Part shown: piece after piece, positions 8,246 to 16,167 of the stretch
Layout: each line of letters opens with the position of its first letter
Numbering within the stretch: the first letter of the stretch is position 1
Assembly: GCF_003443735.1 (NCBI RefSeq)
Contig: NZ_CP031969.1
Location: 5,890,001 to 5,954,000, forward strand
From: Streptomyces sp. CC0208
Lineage (GTDB): Bacteria; Actinomycetota; Actinomycetes; Streptomycetales; Streptomycetaceae
DNA length: 64,000 nt
Direction of reading: 5' to 3'
Position numbers and translations under genes: made by a program
The notes under the pieces: model-generated
What the model saw: the letters and a program-made list of their open reading frames with translations, nothing else
The model's database searches: none
What the model was told of the DNA's origin: nothing

Positions 8246-10216
8246 ATGTCAGCCGAAACCGCCGCGTCGGTGTTCCCGCAGCTCGAAGCTCTGCTCCCGC
8301 ATGTGCAGAAGCCGATCCAGTACGTCGGCGGTGAGCTCAACTCCACCGTCAAGCCGTGGGAGTCCTGCGACGTCCACTGGGCACTGATGTACCCGGACGC
8401 GTACGAGGTGGGACTGCCCAACCAGGGCGTCATGATCCTCTACGAGGTCCTGAACGAGCAGGAGGGCGTCCTCGCCGAGCGCACGTACAGCGTGTGGCCG
8501 GACCTGGAGGCGCTGATGCGGGAGCACCGGGTCCCGCAGTTCACGGTGGACAGCCACCGGCCGGTCGGCGCCTTCGACGTGTTCGGCCTGTCCTTCTCCA
8601 CGGAGCTGGGCTACACCAACATGCTGACGGCGCTGGACCTGGCGGGCATCCCGCTGGAGTCGAAGGACCGCGGCCTGGACGACCCGATCGTGCTGGCGGG
8701 CGGCCACGCGGCCTTCAACCCCGAGCCGATCGCGGACTTCATCGACGCGGCGATCATCGGCGACGGCGAGCAGGCCGTCCTCGACATGACGAAGATCATC
8801 CGCGAGTGGAAGGCGGAGGGCCGGCCCGGCGGCCGCGAGGAGGTCCTCTTCCGCCTCGCTCGCACCGGTTCGGTGTACATCCCGGCGTTCTACGACGTCG
8901 AGTACCTCCCCGACGGCCGTATCGCCCGCGTGGTCCCCAACAAGTCGGGCGTCCCGTGGCGCGTGTCCAAGCACACGGTCATGGACCTGGACGAGTGGCC
9001 GTACCCCAAGCAGCCCCTGGTGCCGCTCGCCGAGACGGTCCACGAGCGCATGTCCGTGGAGATCTTCCGCGGCTGCACCCGCGGCTGCCGCTTCTGCCAG
9101 GCGGGCATGATCACCCGCCCGGTCCGCGAGCGCTCCATCACGGGCATCGGCGACATGGTGGAGAAGGGCCTGAAGGCGACGGGCTTCGAGGAGGTAGGCC
9201 TTCTCTCCCTGTCCTCGGCGGACCACTCGGAGATCGGCGACATCGCGAAGGGCCTGGCGGACCGGTACGAGGAGGACAAGATCGGCCTGTCCCTCCCCTC
9301 CACCCGCGTGGACGCCTTCAACGTCGACCTGGCGAACGAACTGACCCGCAACGGCCGCCGCTCGGGCCTGACCTTCGCCCCCGAGGGCGGCTCGGAGCGC
9401 ATGCGCAAGGTCATCAACAAGATGGTCTCGGAAGAAGACCTCATCCGCACGGTCTCCACGGCGTACGGCAACGGCTGGCGTCAGGTGAAGCTGTACTTCA
9501 TGTGCGGCCTGCCCACGGAGACGGACGAGGACGTCCTCCAGATCGCCGACATGGCGACCAAGGTGATCGCCGAGGGCCGCAAGGTCTCCGGCCAGAACGA
9601 CATCCGCTGCACGGTCTCGATCGGCGGCTTCGTCCCCAAGCCCCACACCCCCTTCCAGTGGGCCCCGCAGCTCTCGGCCGAGGAGACGGACGCCCGTCTG
9701 GCCAAGCTCCGCGACAAGATCCGCGGCGACAAGAAGTACGGCCGCTCGATCGGCTTCCGCTACCACGACGGCAAGCCGGGCATCGTGGAAGGCCTCCTGT
9801 CCCGCGGTGACCGCCGCATCGGCGCCGTGATCCGCGCCGTCTACGAGGACGGCGGCCGCTTCGACGGCTGGCGCGAGCACTTCTCCTACGACCGCTGGAT
9901 GGCCTGCGCCGACAAGACGCTGCCCGCCTTCGGCGTGGACGTCGACTGGTACACGACCCGCGAGAAGACGTACGAGGAAGTCCTCCCCTGGGACCACCTC
10001 GACTCCGGCCTCGACAAGGACTGGCTCTGGGAGGACTGGCAGGACGCCCTCGACGAGACAGAGGTCGAGGACTGCCGGTGGACGCCTTGCTTCGACTGCG
10101 GGGTGTGTCCGCAGATGGACACGCAGATCCAGATCGGACCGACCGGGAAGAAGCTGCTGCCTCTTACGGTCAAGAACGGTGGTCCGGCGCCGGCTTCGAG
10201 CGGGCACACCCACTGA
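8246..10216 (+). CDS. TIGR03960-type radical SAM protein
   Basis: Radical SAM protein of the B12-binding-like family usually found next to a TIGR03936/DUF2344 gene (here at 19.5 kb). From ATG 8246 it has 656 aa; this start has GGAAG 6 nt upstream, and an in-frame ATG at 8213 lacks one. The radical SAM cluster motif is C277-x3-C281-x2-C284 in RGCTRGCRFCQAG. A second Cys group sits near the C-terminus (CFDCGVCPQ). The last residues after LPLTVKN (GGPAPASSGHTH) look unlike the expected conserved end: the gene's 3' end is the boundary of an inserted island, and its last 68 bp of conserved sequence recur at 14935 and, decayed, at 11797. The precise reaction is not known to me. Confidence 0.9.
   Translation: MSAETAASVFPQLEALLPHVQKPIQYVGGELNSTVKPWESCDVHWALMYPDAYEVGLPNQGVMILYEVLNEQEGVLAERTYSVWPDLEALMREHRVPQFTVDSHRPVGAFDVFGLSFSTELGYTNMLTALDLAGIPLESKDRGLDDPIVLAGGHAAFNPEPIADFIDAAIIGDGEQAVLDMTKIIREWKAEGRPGGREEVLFRLARTGSVYIPAFYDVEYLPDGRIARVVPNKSGVPWRVSKHTVMDLDEWPYPKQPLVPLAETVHERMSVEIFRGCTRGCRFCQAGMITRPVRERSITGIGDMVEKGLKATGFEEVGLLSLSSADHSEIGDIAKGLADRYEEDKIGLSLPSTRVDAFNVDLANELTRNGRRSGLTFAPEGGSERMRKVINKMVSEEDLIRTVSTAYGNGWRQVKLYFMCGLPTETDEDVLQIADMATKVIAEGRKVSGQNDIRCTVSIGGFVPKPHTPFQWAPQLSAEETDARLAKLRDKIRGDKKYGRSIGFRYHDGKPGIVEGLLSRGDRRIGAVIRAVYEDGGRFDGWREHFSYDRWMACADKTLPAFGVDVDWYTTREKTYEEVLPWDHLDSGLDKDWLWEDWQDALDETEVEDCRWTPCFDCGVCPQMDTQIQIGPTGKKLLPLTVKNGGPAPASSGHTH
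10109..10176 (+). repeat. Direct repeat copy 1 (3' end of radical SAM gene)
   Basis: The intact coding copy, translating in frame as PQMDTQIQIGPTGKKLLPLTVK. It runs from CCGCAG to CAAGAA. Sequence identity with copy 3 stops abruptly after CAAGAA, which marks the likely crossover side. Confidence 0.85.
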
Positions 10217-10406
10217 CGGTGGGCGAGGCATTCGATGGGGTGATTGAGGCGCTGACGGGGGGCTGGCGAGGCCGAGTTGACGGCTGCACTGTCCGCGGTC
10301 GGCGTCTCGCTGCCTAGCCCGTCGGCGTCGCCGGCGCCCCTCCGTACGCCTCTGCCGGGCCCGGGGGCTTCGTTGGACATCGTTTCTGAGGTGGAGTGGG
10401 TCTGAG

Positions 10407-10940
10407 ATGAGCGCTGCCCTGCCCGTATTCCGCTATCACCCTGATCCTGTTGCGAGCGGCTCCATCCGCGAGGGCGCCGAGACCTGCGTCTGTTGCGAAC
10501 GCAGTACCGGGTGGATCTACACCGCGACCTTCTACACGGCCCAGGACGTCGACGGGCAGTTCTGTCCCTGGTGCATCGCCGACGGCAGTGCCGCTGCACG
10601 ATTTGAGGGTGAGTTCACCGACTCGTACGGGCTCGCCGGGGTCAGCGAGGAGATCCTGGAGCATGTCACCCGCCGTACCCCTGGCTTCCATGCCTGGCAG
10701 GACCCGCATTGGCTCGTGCACTGTGACGACGCGGCCGCCTTCGTCGGGGAGGTCGGACACACCGAACTCGCTGCCCACCCCGAGGCACTCGACCAGCTTC
10801 GGACCGACCTGCGGTTGGGTGGGTGGCACGACGCATCGCAGCTGGAGAGCTTCCTGACTCACCTGGGGCAGGGCGCAAGCGCCATGCTCTTCCGCTGCAC
10901 CGTCTGCGGCACCCACCTCGCCTACGCCGACGCCTCGTAG
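10407..10940 (+). CDS. CbrC/UPF0167 family protein
   Basis: A 177-aa soluble protein of the CbrC (UPF0167) family, named after an E. coli gene linked to colicin E2 tolerance; its biochemical role is unknown. Recognisable features are the N-terminal FRYHPDPVASGSI, an early C-V-C-C pair, the hallmark FCPWCIADGSAA, and later WQDPHWLVHCDD and FRCTVCGTHL, giving several Cys pairs that probably bind a metal. GGTGGAG lies 10 nt before ATG 10407. It is the first gene of the island, and a short unassigned open stretch ends 1 nt before its start. Confidence 0.8.
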   Translation: MSAALPVFRYHPDPVASGSIREGAETCVCCERSTGWIYTATFYTAQDVDGQFCPWCIADGSAAARFEGEFTDSYGLAGVSEEILEHVTRRTPGFHAWQDPHWLVHCDDAAAFVGEVGHTELAAHPEALDQLRTDLRLGGWHDASQLESFLTHLGQGASAMLFRCTVCGTHLAYADAS

Positions 10941-10974
10941 CCAAGCCTGGCCCAGACGTGCCGTTCCCGATGCG

Positions 10975-11778
10975 TTGGCTGGGCAGGACGTCCGGCGGTT
11001 TCTGGCGGAGATCCGTGTCGGTGACGTGTGTCGTGGGAAGGTCGCTTTGGTTTCTCGGTCCGAGATGTCGGTGCTTTTGGACGACTTCACCGACCGGCCG
11101 CTCGGGACGGTGGGGTCGTTGGACGGTTCCTGGCGTCGGCATTTCTCCGACGTTGCCGTGGTCGGGCAGAGGGTCGCCGGCGAGGTGACTGCCGTTGATC
11201 TCGATGCGGGCCGGGTGCGGTTGTCGATGGCGGCCACGGAGAACCCGGAGCTCTGGGCGTTCCTCAAGCGGCTTCGTCATGGGGAGCTCCTGTCCGGCAC
11301 GGTGGCGGCGATCGAGCGTTTCGGTGTCTTCGTGGCGCTGGATGAGGGTCCTGAGCATCCGGTGTATCCCGGCGTCGGCTTCATTACGTATCCCGAGTTG
11401 TCCTGGCGTCGTTTCGAGACGGCGTCCGATGTCGTTGAGGTCGGGCAGCGGGTGTCGTGTGAGTTCTTGCAGTTCGACACATGGAACGGGGAGGCTCGGC
11501 TGTCTCTGCGGGCGATGCAGCCGGACCCCTTCGTGGTGTTCGTCGACGGCGTCGTGGTGGGACAAAGACTGAGTGGGAGGGTGACGAAACTTGTCCCGTT
11601 CGGTGTCTTCGTGGAGCTCGCCGACGGTATCGAGGGCTTGGTGCATCTGTCTGAGCTGAACTCGGTGCCTGTGGCGGCGCCGGAGGATGTCGTACAGGTC
11701 GGCGATCAGGTGACGGTTGTCGTCACGGACGTCGACCGCGACCGACGCCGACTGTCGCTCTCTCGGCGACAGGCTTGA
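10975..11778 (+). CDS. Protein with three S1 RNA-binding domains
   Basis: A 267-aa protein made almost entirely of three S1-type OB folds: residues 13-80 (GDVCRGKVALV), 95-180 (GELLSGTVAAIERFGVFVAL) and 190-265 (GQRLSGRVTKLVPFGVFVELADGIEGLVHLSEL). The third is the most canonical, close to the repeats of ribosomal protein S1. Such proteins bind single-stranded RNA; the target here is unknown. Only a TTG at 10975 is available as a start and it has no clear ribosome binding site, while the reading frame stays open further upstream, so the N-terminus may be truncated or misplaced. It lies 34 nt after the CbrC-like gene and ends 18 nt before the decayed gene-end repeat. Confidence 0.75.
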   Translation: MAGQDVRRFLAEIRVGDVCRGKVALVSRSEMSVLLDDFTDRPLGTVGSLDGSWRRHFSDVAVVGQRVAGEVTAVDLDAGRVRLSMAATENPELWAFLKRLRHGELLSGTVAAIERFGVFVALDEGPEHPVYPGVGFITYPELSWRRFETASDVVEVGQRVSCEFLQFDTWNGEARLSLRAMQPDPFVVFVDGVVVGQRLSGRVTKLVPFGVFVELADGIEGLVHLSELNSVPVAAPEDVVQVGDQVTVVVTDVDRDRRRLSLSRRQA

Positions 11779-11796
11779 GCGGTTGGGGTCCGGACC

Positions 11797-11860
11797 GTGT
11801 CCGCAGATGACAGCACATCCAGATCGGTCCGACGGGGAAGAAGCTTCTGCCACTGACCGT
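11797..11860 (+). repeat. Direct repeat copy 2 (decayed)
   Basis: It aligns over its whole length with copy 1: GTGTCCGCAGATG, then CATCCAGATCGG, GGGGAAGAAGCT and CTGACCGT. Small deletions early in the copy put it out of frame relative to the radical SAM gene. Its greater divergence, compared with copy 3, suggests an older insertion boundary. Confidence 0.7.
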
Positions 11861-12117
11861 GGTGCCAGCTGGTTGGTTCCTTGGCGTTCGGGATGCTCGC
11901 GGGACTCACCTGTTCCCGGTGGGCTTGGCGAGTGTTCCCGGAGGTGTCATGCGCGAGTTGCCTTACCTGTCCACGGCCAAGCTCGGAGAGTCTTCCCGAC
12001 TCTTGTGAGTCCTTGGACGCCTACGACTGGATGGAGGGCAGGCCTCTGCCTTTGGCGGAAATCCTTTCACTTTGGCCCCACTAGTGCATTCAGCAGCCCT
12101 AGCCGGCCTCGGAGTTC

Positions 12118-12123
12118 TATGCT
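12118..12123 (+). promoter_or_regulatory. Candidate -10 for the NACHT gene
   Basis: TATGCT lies 8 nt before the ATG at 12132 with no Shine-Dalgarno sequence between them, so the mRNA is probably leaderless or nearly so. No clear -35 is visible 17-18 nt upstream. Confidence 0.4.
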
Positions 12124-12131
12124 GACGCACC

Positions 12132-14759
12132 ATGGAACCGGTGAGCATTGGGGCTCGACTCGCATCGAGCGTCGTTGGCCCGTTGGTGAAGAAGCTGTTT
12201 GTGGTGGACGGGGCCGGTGCGGGGCTGGTTGATCGCCCGGTGCGCGTCTCCCAACTAGTTTCGTTCCGGGGAGAGAAGCGGACTCTCTCGGACTCTGATC
12301 TCCGCAAGGTCGCAGAAGAGTTGGTGGATCGCGCGGCGCAGTCGACCGGAGTGTCGGAGCGCCTTGCTAATTACGAGCAACGCGCAGTGGTGAACGCCGT
12401 AACACACTCACTCAGTTCCCTGGGGCATATTGACATGGACGATGTCCAAGCCGTCCGGCTCGGCTATCTGGAACTATCTCGACTCCTGCGGTCGAGCAAC
12501 CAGGCAGCCACAATTGGCCTCTCAAGCGATGCAGTGTTACTGCACGCAAATGTTGTAGATACAGCATGCTTGCACATCTTGCACTTCTTCACTACGAGAT
12601 CCACCTTCGTGCCGCGCACGTTAGTCGAACAAAGTCGCAGGATCGAAGAAATCTCTTCGAAGATCGATGTACTTATTCTGCGGAATCCCTCCCCGGCGGA
12701 CGGCGGTTTCGAAGAACGATACGCTCGCTACATCTCTAAAAAGCATGGCAAGTTAACCATTTTCGGCCTTGATCTGTCCGAATCTTCGGCCTCCTGGCCT
12801 CTCGAAGCGGCATACTTGAGCTTAGAAGCGACCGAGACTGCGGTTGGCGAGGTTCCGCTGATACTCCCCGCCGAAAAGGTTCTTGCAGGGCGTCATCGGG
12901 TGTTGTTGCGAGGAGTCGCAGGTTCCGGAAAAACCACGCTCGTGCAGTGGTTGGCGGTCAGTGCCGTTCGTAACGACCTCGATGAGCGGCTCCTGTATCT
13001 GCATGGGTTGGTGCCGTTCGTGCTCCCCCTGCGGTCACTGACCCGAGCGGGCGCAAGGCTGCCCGCCCCGGACGAGTTCCTTGCTGCCATAGGATGCCCG
13101 ATTGCCCATGCCCAGCCCACAGGCTGGTATGACCGTGTTCTCACTGCAGGGCGTGGGTTGATGTTGGTCGACGGAATCGACGAGATGCCTGAGGAGGAAC
13201 GCGAGGAAGCCCGTAACTGGCTGAAAGATCTCATCGGTTCATACCCCAAGAACCATTGGCTTGTGACGTCTCGTCCCTCGGCCGTACGAGAACACTGGTT
13301 AGCAGATGAGGGGTTCTCAGAACTGGATCTTTCGCCCATGAGTCGCGACGACGTCGCCGCGTTCATCAAACGTTGGCATAAAGCGGCTGGAAGTGCAGAT
13401 GCGTATGGAAAGGAATTGCTCTACGCGATACGCTCCAAGCAAGAACTCGCCCGGCTTGCCACCAACCCGCTGATGTGTGCACTTATTTGTGCCCTGCATC
13501 GCGATCGTAGGGGATACCTTCCCGATGGGCGTAAAGAGCTTTACGACGCGGCTCTGTCCATGCTGCTGTCCAGACGAGACCGGGAGCGTGGTGTCTACAA
13601 GGTGGGTGACATGCGTATCGGCGAAACCCACCAAGTCCAGTTGATCCAGAAACTGGCCTATTGGTTGATCCGCAACGGCCGTTCAGAGATGGATAAACGC
13701 GATGTGCTGGACCTGCTGTCCCAAGCGCTGACGGCGATGCCGCGTGTCGCGGAGCAGGGAACGGTGAACCAGATCTACCAACATCTTCTAGTTCGAAGTG
13801 GCCTGCTTATAGAGCCAGTTGAAGGCACAATGCAGTTCATTCACAGAACATTTCAAGACTACCTCGGAGCGAGAGCTGCCGTGGAGAGCCTTGATTTCGA
13901 CTTCCTGGGCGGCAACGCCCACCTTGACCAGTGGGAAGATGTCATCCGAATGGCTGTGGCTCATGCGCGCCCAGCAGAACGGACCCGATTGCTAACCAGC
14001 CTGGTCGAACGTGGCGACTCTTCCGCAGATATTCGTCACCGCCTTCATTTGTTGGCTGCGGCATGCTTGGACGACGCCACAGAGCTTGATCCTTACGTGC
14101 GAATCGAAGTTCAACAGCGTGCCGAGATGCTTATTCCTCCCCGTTCCTTCGCTCAGGCTCGCGGGCTCGCAGACGTGGGGCCGGTTGTACTCGAACTACT
14201 GCAAGGTCCGGAAGGTCTTACTTTGGACGGAGCCTTCTTCACTGTCCTGGCTGCTGTTCGGGTCGGGACCGATGCGGCTATTTCTGTGTTGACTCGTTTT
14301 CGGTCCGCAGATGATTTAAGAGTGCGTACGGAACTGGCTCTAGCGTGGAGTCGATTCGACACGGACCGTTATGCTGAAGAAGTCATCGCCCATCTAAAGG
14401 AGGAAGGCTTCTATTTCGTGGTTTCGAGCAGTCGGGAACTTCAGGCTTTGCGTCGATTCGGTGGAAGGCCGCTAGTGAAGGTCGTCTCACCCATCAGTCC
14501 GGAAGAGATCAAACGATACTGTGTGGCTGATCGCCTCGTTGGGCTTTGCATCGCGGCCGATCTACGTTGTTCCTGGGACTGGCTCGATAAATTTCCCCGC
14601 CTTACACAGCTAACGTTGGAGACTTCCCTGCCTGAAATCGATGTGAGTTCGCTGCGACAGGTATTTTCTCTCCGCACCCTTCAGCTACCAGTCGGCACGA
14701 GGGTCGTCGGAGCGGAACGGTTGTCTCCAGGCCTCGAGATCAAAATCGGTGCTGATTGA
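12132..14759 (+). CDS. NACHT-domain STAND NTPase (bNACHT-like)
   Basis: An 875-aa multidomain NTPase. Residues 1-230 are a helical N-terminal region of the type described as NACHT N-terminal helical (NNH) domains. The NACHT core has Walker A GVAGSGKTT at 261-269 and Walker B LMLVDGIDE at 343-351, followed by the TSRPS sensor motif and the SPMSRDDVAAFIKRW helical segment typical of the family. The C-terminal ~350 residues are helical-repeat-like with a short Leu-rich end, the probable sensor. Bacterial NACHT proteins of this build are known antiphage defence proteins; that role here is inference. Six TTA codons (12537, 12621, 12753, 12822, 13299, 14316) and AT-rich codon use mark recent acquisition and possible bldA dependence. 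Confidence 0.85.
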   Translation: MEPVSIGARLASSVVGPLVKKLFVVDGAGAGLVDRPVRVSQLVSFRGEKRTLSDSDLRKVAEELVDRAAQSTGVSERLANYEQRAVVNAVTHSLSSLGHIDMDDVQAVRLGYLELSRLLRSSNQAATIGLSSDAVLLHANVVDTACLHILHFFTTRSTFVPRTLVEQSRRIEEISSKIDVLILRNPSPADGGFEERYARYISKKHGKLTIFGLDLSESSASWPLEAAYLSLEATETAVGEVPLILPAEKVLAGRHRVLLRGVAGSGKTTLVQWLAVSAVRNDLDERLLYLHGLVPFVLPLRSLTRAGARLPAPDEFLAAIGCPIAHAQPTGWYDRVLTAGRGLMLVDGIDEMPEEEREEARNWLKDLIGSYPKNHWLVTSRPSAVREHWLADEGFSELDLSPMSRDDVAAFIKRWHKAAGSADAYGKELLYAIRSKQELARLATNPLMCALICALHRDRRGYLPDGRKELYDAALSMLLSRRDRERGVYKVGDMRIGETHQVQLIQKLAYWLIRNGRSEMDKRDVLDLLSQALTAMPRVAEQGTVNQIYQHLLVRSGLLIEPVEGTMQFIHRTFQDYLGARAAVESLDFDFLGGNAHLDQWEDVIRMAVAHARPAERTRLLTSLVERGDSSADIRHRLHLLAAACLDDATELDPYVRIEVQQRAEMLIPPRSFAQARGLADVGPVVLELLQGPEGLTLDGAFFTVLAAVRVGTDAAISVLTRFRSADDLRVRTELALAWSRFDTDRYAEEVIAHLKEEGFYFVVSSSRELQALRRFGGRPLVKVVSPISPEEIKRYCVADRLVGLCIAADLRCSWDWLDKFPRLTQLTLETSLPEIDVSSLRQVFSLRTLQLPVGTRVVGAERLSPGLEIKIGAD

Positions 14760-14934
14760 TTGGCTTCCATGGCCTCCCGCCGATAGCGGAGAGGTTGACC
14801 GTCGGTGCCAGGATGCGTTTGGTGCCTCTGGGAGCACGTATCGATCGCCGCATGGTTTGTTCCGTGCGCTGTGCTCGTCTGCAATCCCTGGGCGGATATG
14901 ATCCGTGCATGGTTTTAGGCCCGTCGGCTTATGA

Positions 14935-15001
14935 CCGCAGATGGGCACGCAGATCCAGATCGGACCGATCGGGAGAAGCTGTTGCCTCTTACGGTCAAGA
15001 A
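14935..15001 (+). repeat. Direct repeat copy 3 (right boundary)
   Basis: 67 bp nearly identical to copy 1, from CCGCAGATGGGCACGCAG to ACGGTCAAGAA: three substitutions and one deleted A. The deletion puts the second half out of frame relative to the radical SAM reading frame, so this copy is not a working gene end. Confidence 0.8.
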
Positions 15002-15048
15002 ACCTCATGGGCTGCCACATTCATCAACACCGCTGGCAGAAGCTCAAG

Positions 15049-15186
15049 ATGCTGATCCTCCGGCGGCGCGTGCGCGAGTTCTGCTCCGGCTTGTTCTCAG
15101 ACGGCAAAGCCGCCCTTGTCACCCTCGCAGCGCTGGGCAGCTTCCTTTCCGGGCTGGTGGCGCTGATTCCAGGTGTTGCTGTGTGA
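15049..15186 (+). CDS. Possible small membrane peptide
   Basis: A 45-codon open frame with a basic start (MLILRRRVREF) followed by one hydrophobic helix (ALVTLAALGSFLSGLVALIPGVAV). That is a sensible single-pass membrane peptide, but the ribosome binding site is weak and the frame runs upstream into repeat copy 3. It may be the end of a gene whose front was replaced by the island. Existence as a translated product is uncertain. Confidence 0.3.
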   Translation: MLILRRRVREFCSGLFSDGKAALVTLAALGSFLSGLVALIPGVAV

Positions 15187-15222
15187 CACGACCGCGCTCT
15201 CTGCGGCGGGGCGGGCCGGAGG

Positions 15223-16062
15223 CTACGGATGGGGGAGTTGGGGCTGGAAGGGGTGGAGCATGTCCTGGCCCGGCTGGACGAGGCCGTAGCTGCTCTCGGG
15301 TACCTCGTTCCAGGCGCCGGGCAGGTCGCCCAGGGGCTCGGAGACGACGAGGCGGGTCTCTTCCCCGACCTCTTGGAGGAACTCGGCGTCCGGGTGGAGC
15401 GCGCGCAGGGAGTCCACCCGGGTGCTGTAGAAGAGGGACCGCGACGAGCCCTCGCTGGAGTAGCGGAAAGCCCATAGGCGGTCGCCGTCGGCGAGGGCGA
15501 CGGTCATCTGGACGGGGTGGGGGACGCCGTGTCTGCGGGCTGTCTCCTCGACCAGGCCGACCATGCGGGCCACGGCACCCGGCGGGTCCTCGGTGAGACC
15601 GAAGGTCAGGGACAGGTAGAACATCAGCTCGGAGTCGGTGGAACCCTCCATCTCGGGGTAGAGGGCCGGGTCGACGGCCAGGGCCAGGTCACGTCTGAGC
15701 TGATGGAACTCGTTGATCATGCCGTTGTGCATCCACAGCCAGCGGTCCCTTCGGAAGGGGTGGCAGTTGGTCTGCTGGACGGCTGTTCCGGTCGTCGCCC
15801 TGATGTGGGCGAAGAACTGCCCCGAACGGACGTGGTGAGCGACTTCCTGAAGGTTCCGGTTGTTCCAGGCGGGGCCCACGTCCCGTAGCACCGCCGGTGT
15901 GGTGAGCTCCTGCGCGTACCAACCGATGCCGAAGCCGTCGCCGTTGGTTGTCTCCACCCCCATGCGGGAGTGCAGGCTCTGGTCGATCAGATTGTGGCGG
16001 GGCTCGAACAGGACACGGCTGAGAAGGACGGGCGTACCTGAGTAGGCGATCCAGCGGCACAT
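15223..16062 (-). CDS. Class II glutamine amidotransferase
   Basis: A 279-aa Ntn-type glutamine amidotransferase of the YafJ/EgtC-like group. The start is set by the mechanism: the nucleophile must be Cys2, giving MCRWIAYSG at 16062; an in-frame GTG four codons upstream would bury it. Other family motifs are GVETTNGDGFGIGWY, HIRATTG, QTNCHPF and WMHNGMINEF (the oxyanion and glutamine-binding parts). It hydrolyses glutamine or a gamma-glutamyl amide; the acceptor is unknown, and no ergothioneine genes are nearby. GGAAGG lies 11 nt upstream. It is convergent with the island and reads away from the DUF899 gene region. Confidence 0.88.
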   Translation of the reverse strand: MCRWIAYSGTPVLLSRVLFEPRHNLIDQSLHSRMGVETTNGDGFGIGWYAQELTTPAVLRDVGPAWNNRNLQEVAHHVRSGQFFAHIRATTGTAVQQTNCHPFRRDRWLWMHNGMINEFHQLRRDLALAVDPALYPEMEGSTDSELMFYLSLTFGLTEDPPGAVARMVGLVEETARRHGVPHPVQMTVALADGDRLWAFRYSSEGSSRSLFYSTRVDSLRALHPDAEFLQEVGEETRLVVSEPLGDLPGAWNEVPESSYGLVQPGQDMLHPFQPQLPHP

Positions 16063-16167
16063 GTGTGCACTCACCTTCCTCGCGCGAAGGGCGGCGTCAC
16101 TCCTGCCACCAGTATGGACCGCCCGGGCGAGGGGAGCAGGGCGTGGCGCCCCCGCCCGGGGTCGGGG

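Larger units (their letters stand above)
11779..12131. other. Non-coding stretch between the two island modules
   Basis: This 353-nt stretch holds the decayed direct repeat (11797-11860) followed by about 270 nt in which I see no convincing gene. Several short open frames exist on both strands but none has a ribosome binding site or a recognisable product. It ends with the -10 element of the NACHT gene. Confidence 0.5.
10109..15001. mobile_element. Genomic island inserted at the 3' end of the radical SAM gene
   Basis: The 68 bp closing the conserved part of the radical SAM gene (10109-10176) recur at 14935-15001 with only three substitutions and one single-base deletion, and again as a decayed copy at 11797-11860. 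The DNA between them is visibly less GC-rich than the flanks, most strongly in the NACHT gene, which contains six TTA codons. Both outer copies are in the same orientation. This is the layout of an element that integrates within a gene's 3' end and carries a replacement end. No integrase, transposase or tRNA is present inside, so the mobilising enzyme must have been lost or acts in trans. The two cargo modules are 10.2-11.8 kb and 11.9-14.9 kb. Confidence 0.65.
14760..15222. other. Right edge of the island, mostly non-coding
   Basis: No firm gene is present. The stretch holds a -10-like TATGAT (14897-14902) placed 7 nt before an ATG (14909) whose frame runs straight into repeat copy 3 after eight codons, then copy 3 itself (14935-15001), then a possible 45-codon membrane peptide. 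The start at 14909 may be the leftover beginning of a gene cut by the insertion. Confidence 0.45.

Noticed and set aside
10277..10405. 42-codon open frame ending 1 nt before the CbrC-like gene
   Set aside because: It has only a TTG start, no ribosome site and Ser/Pro-rich sequence without similarity I recognise; it could be a gene remnant of the island junction but is not supported as a gene.
10109..15001. Island explained as an insertion sequence or integrative plasmid
   Set aside because: There is no transposase, integrase, relaxase, tra gene or terminal inverted repeat; only direct gene-end repeats are present, so a named element type is not justified.
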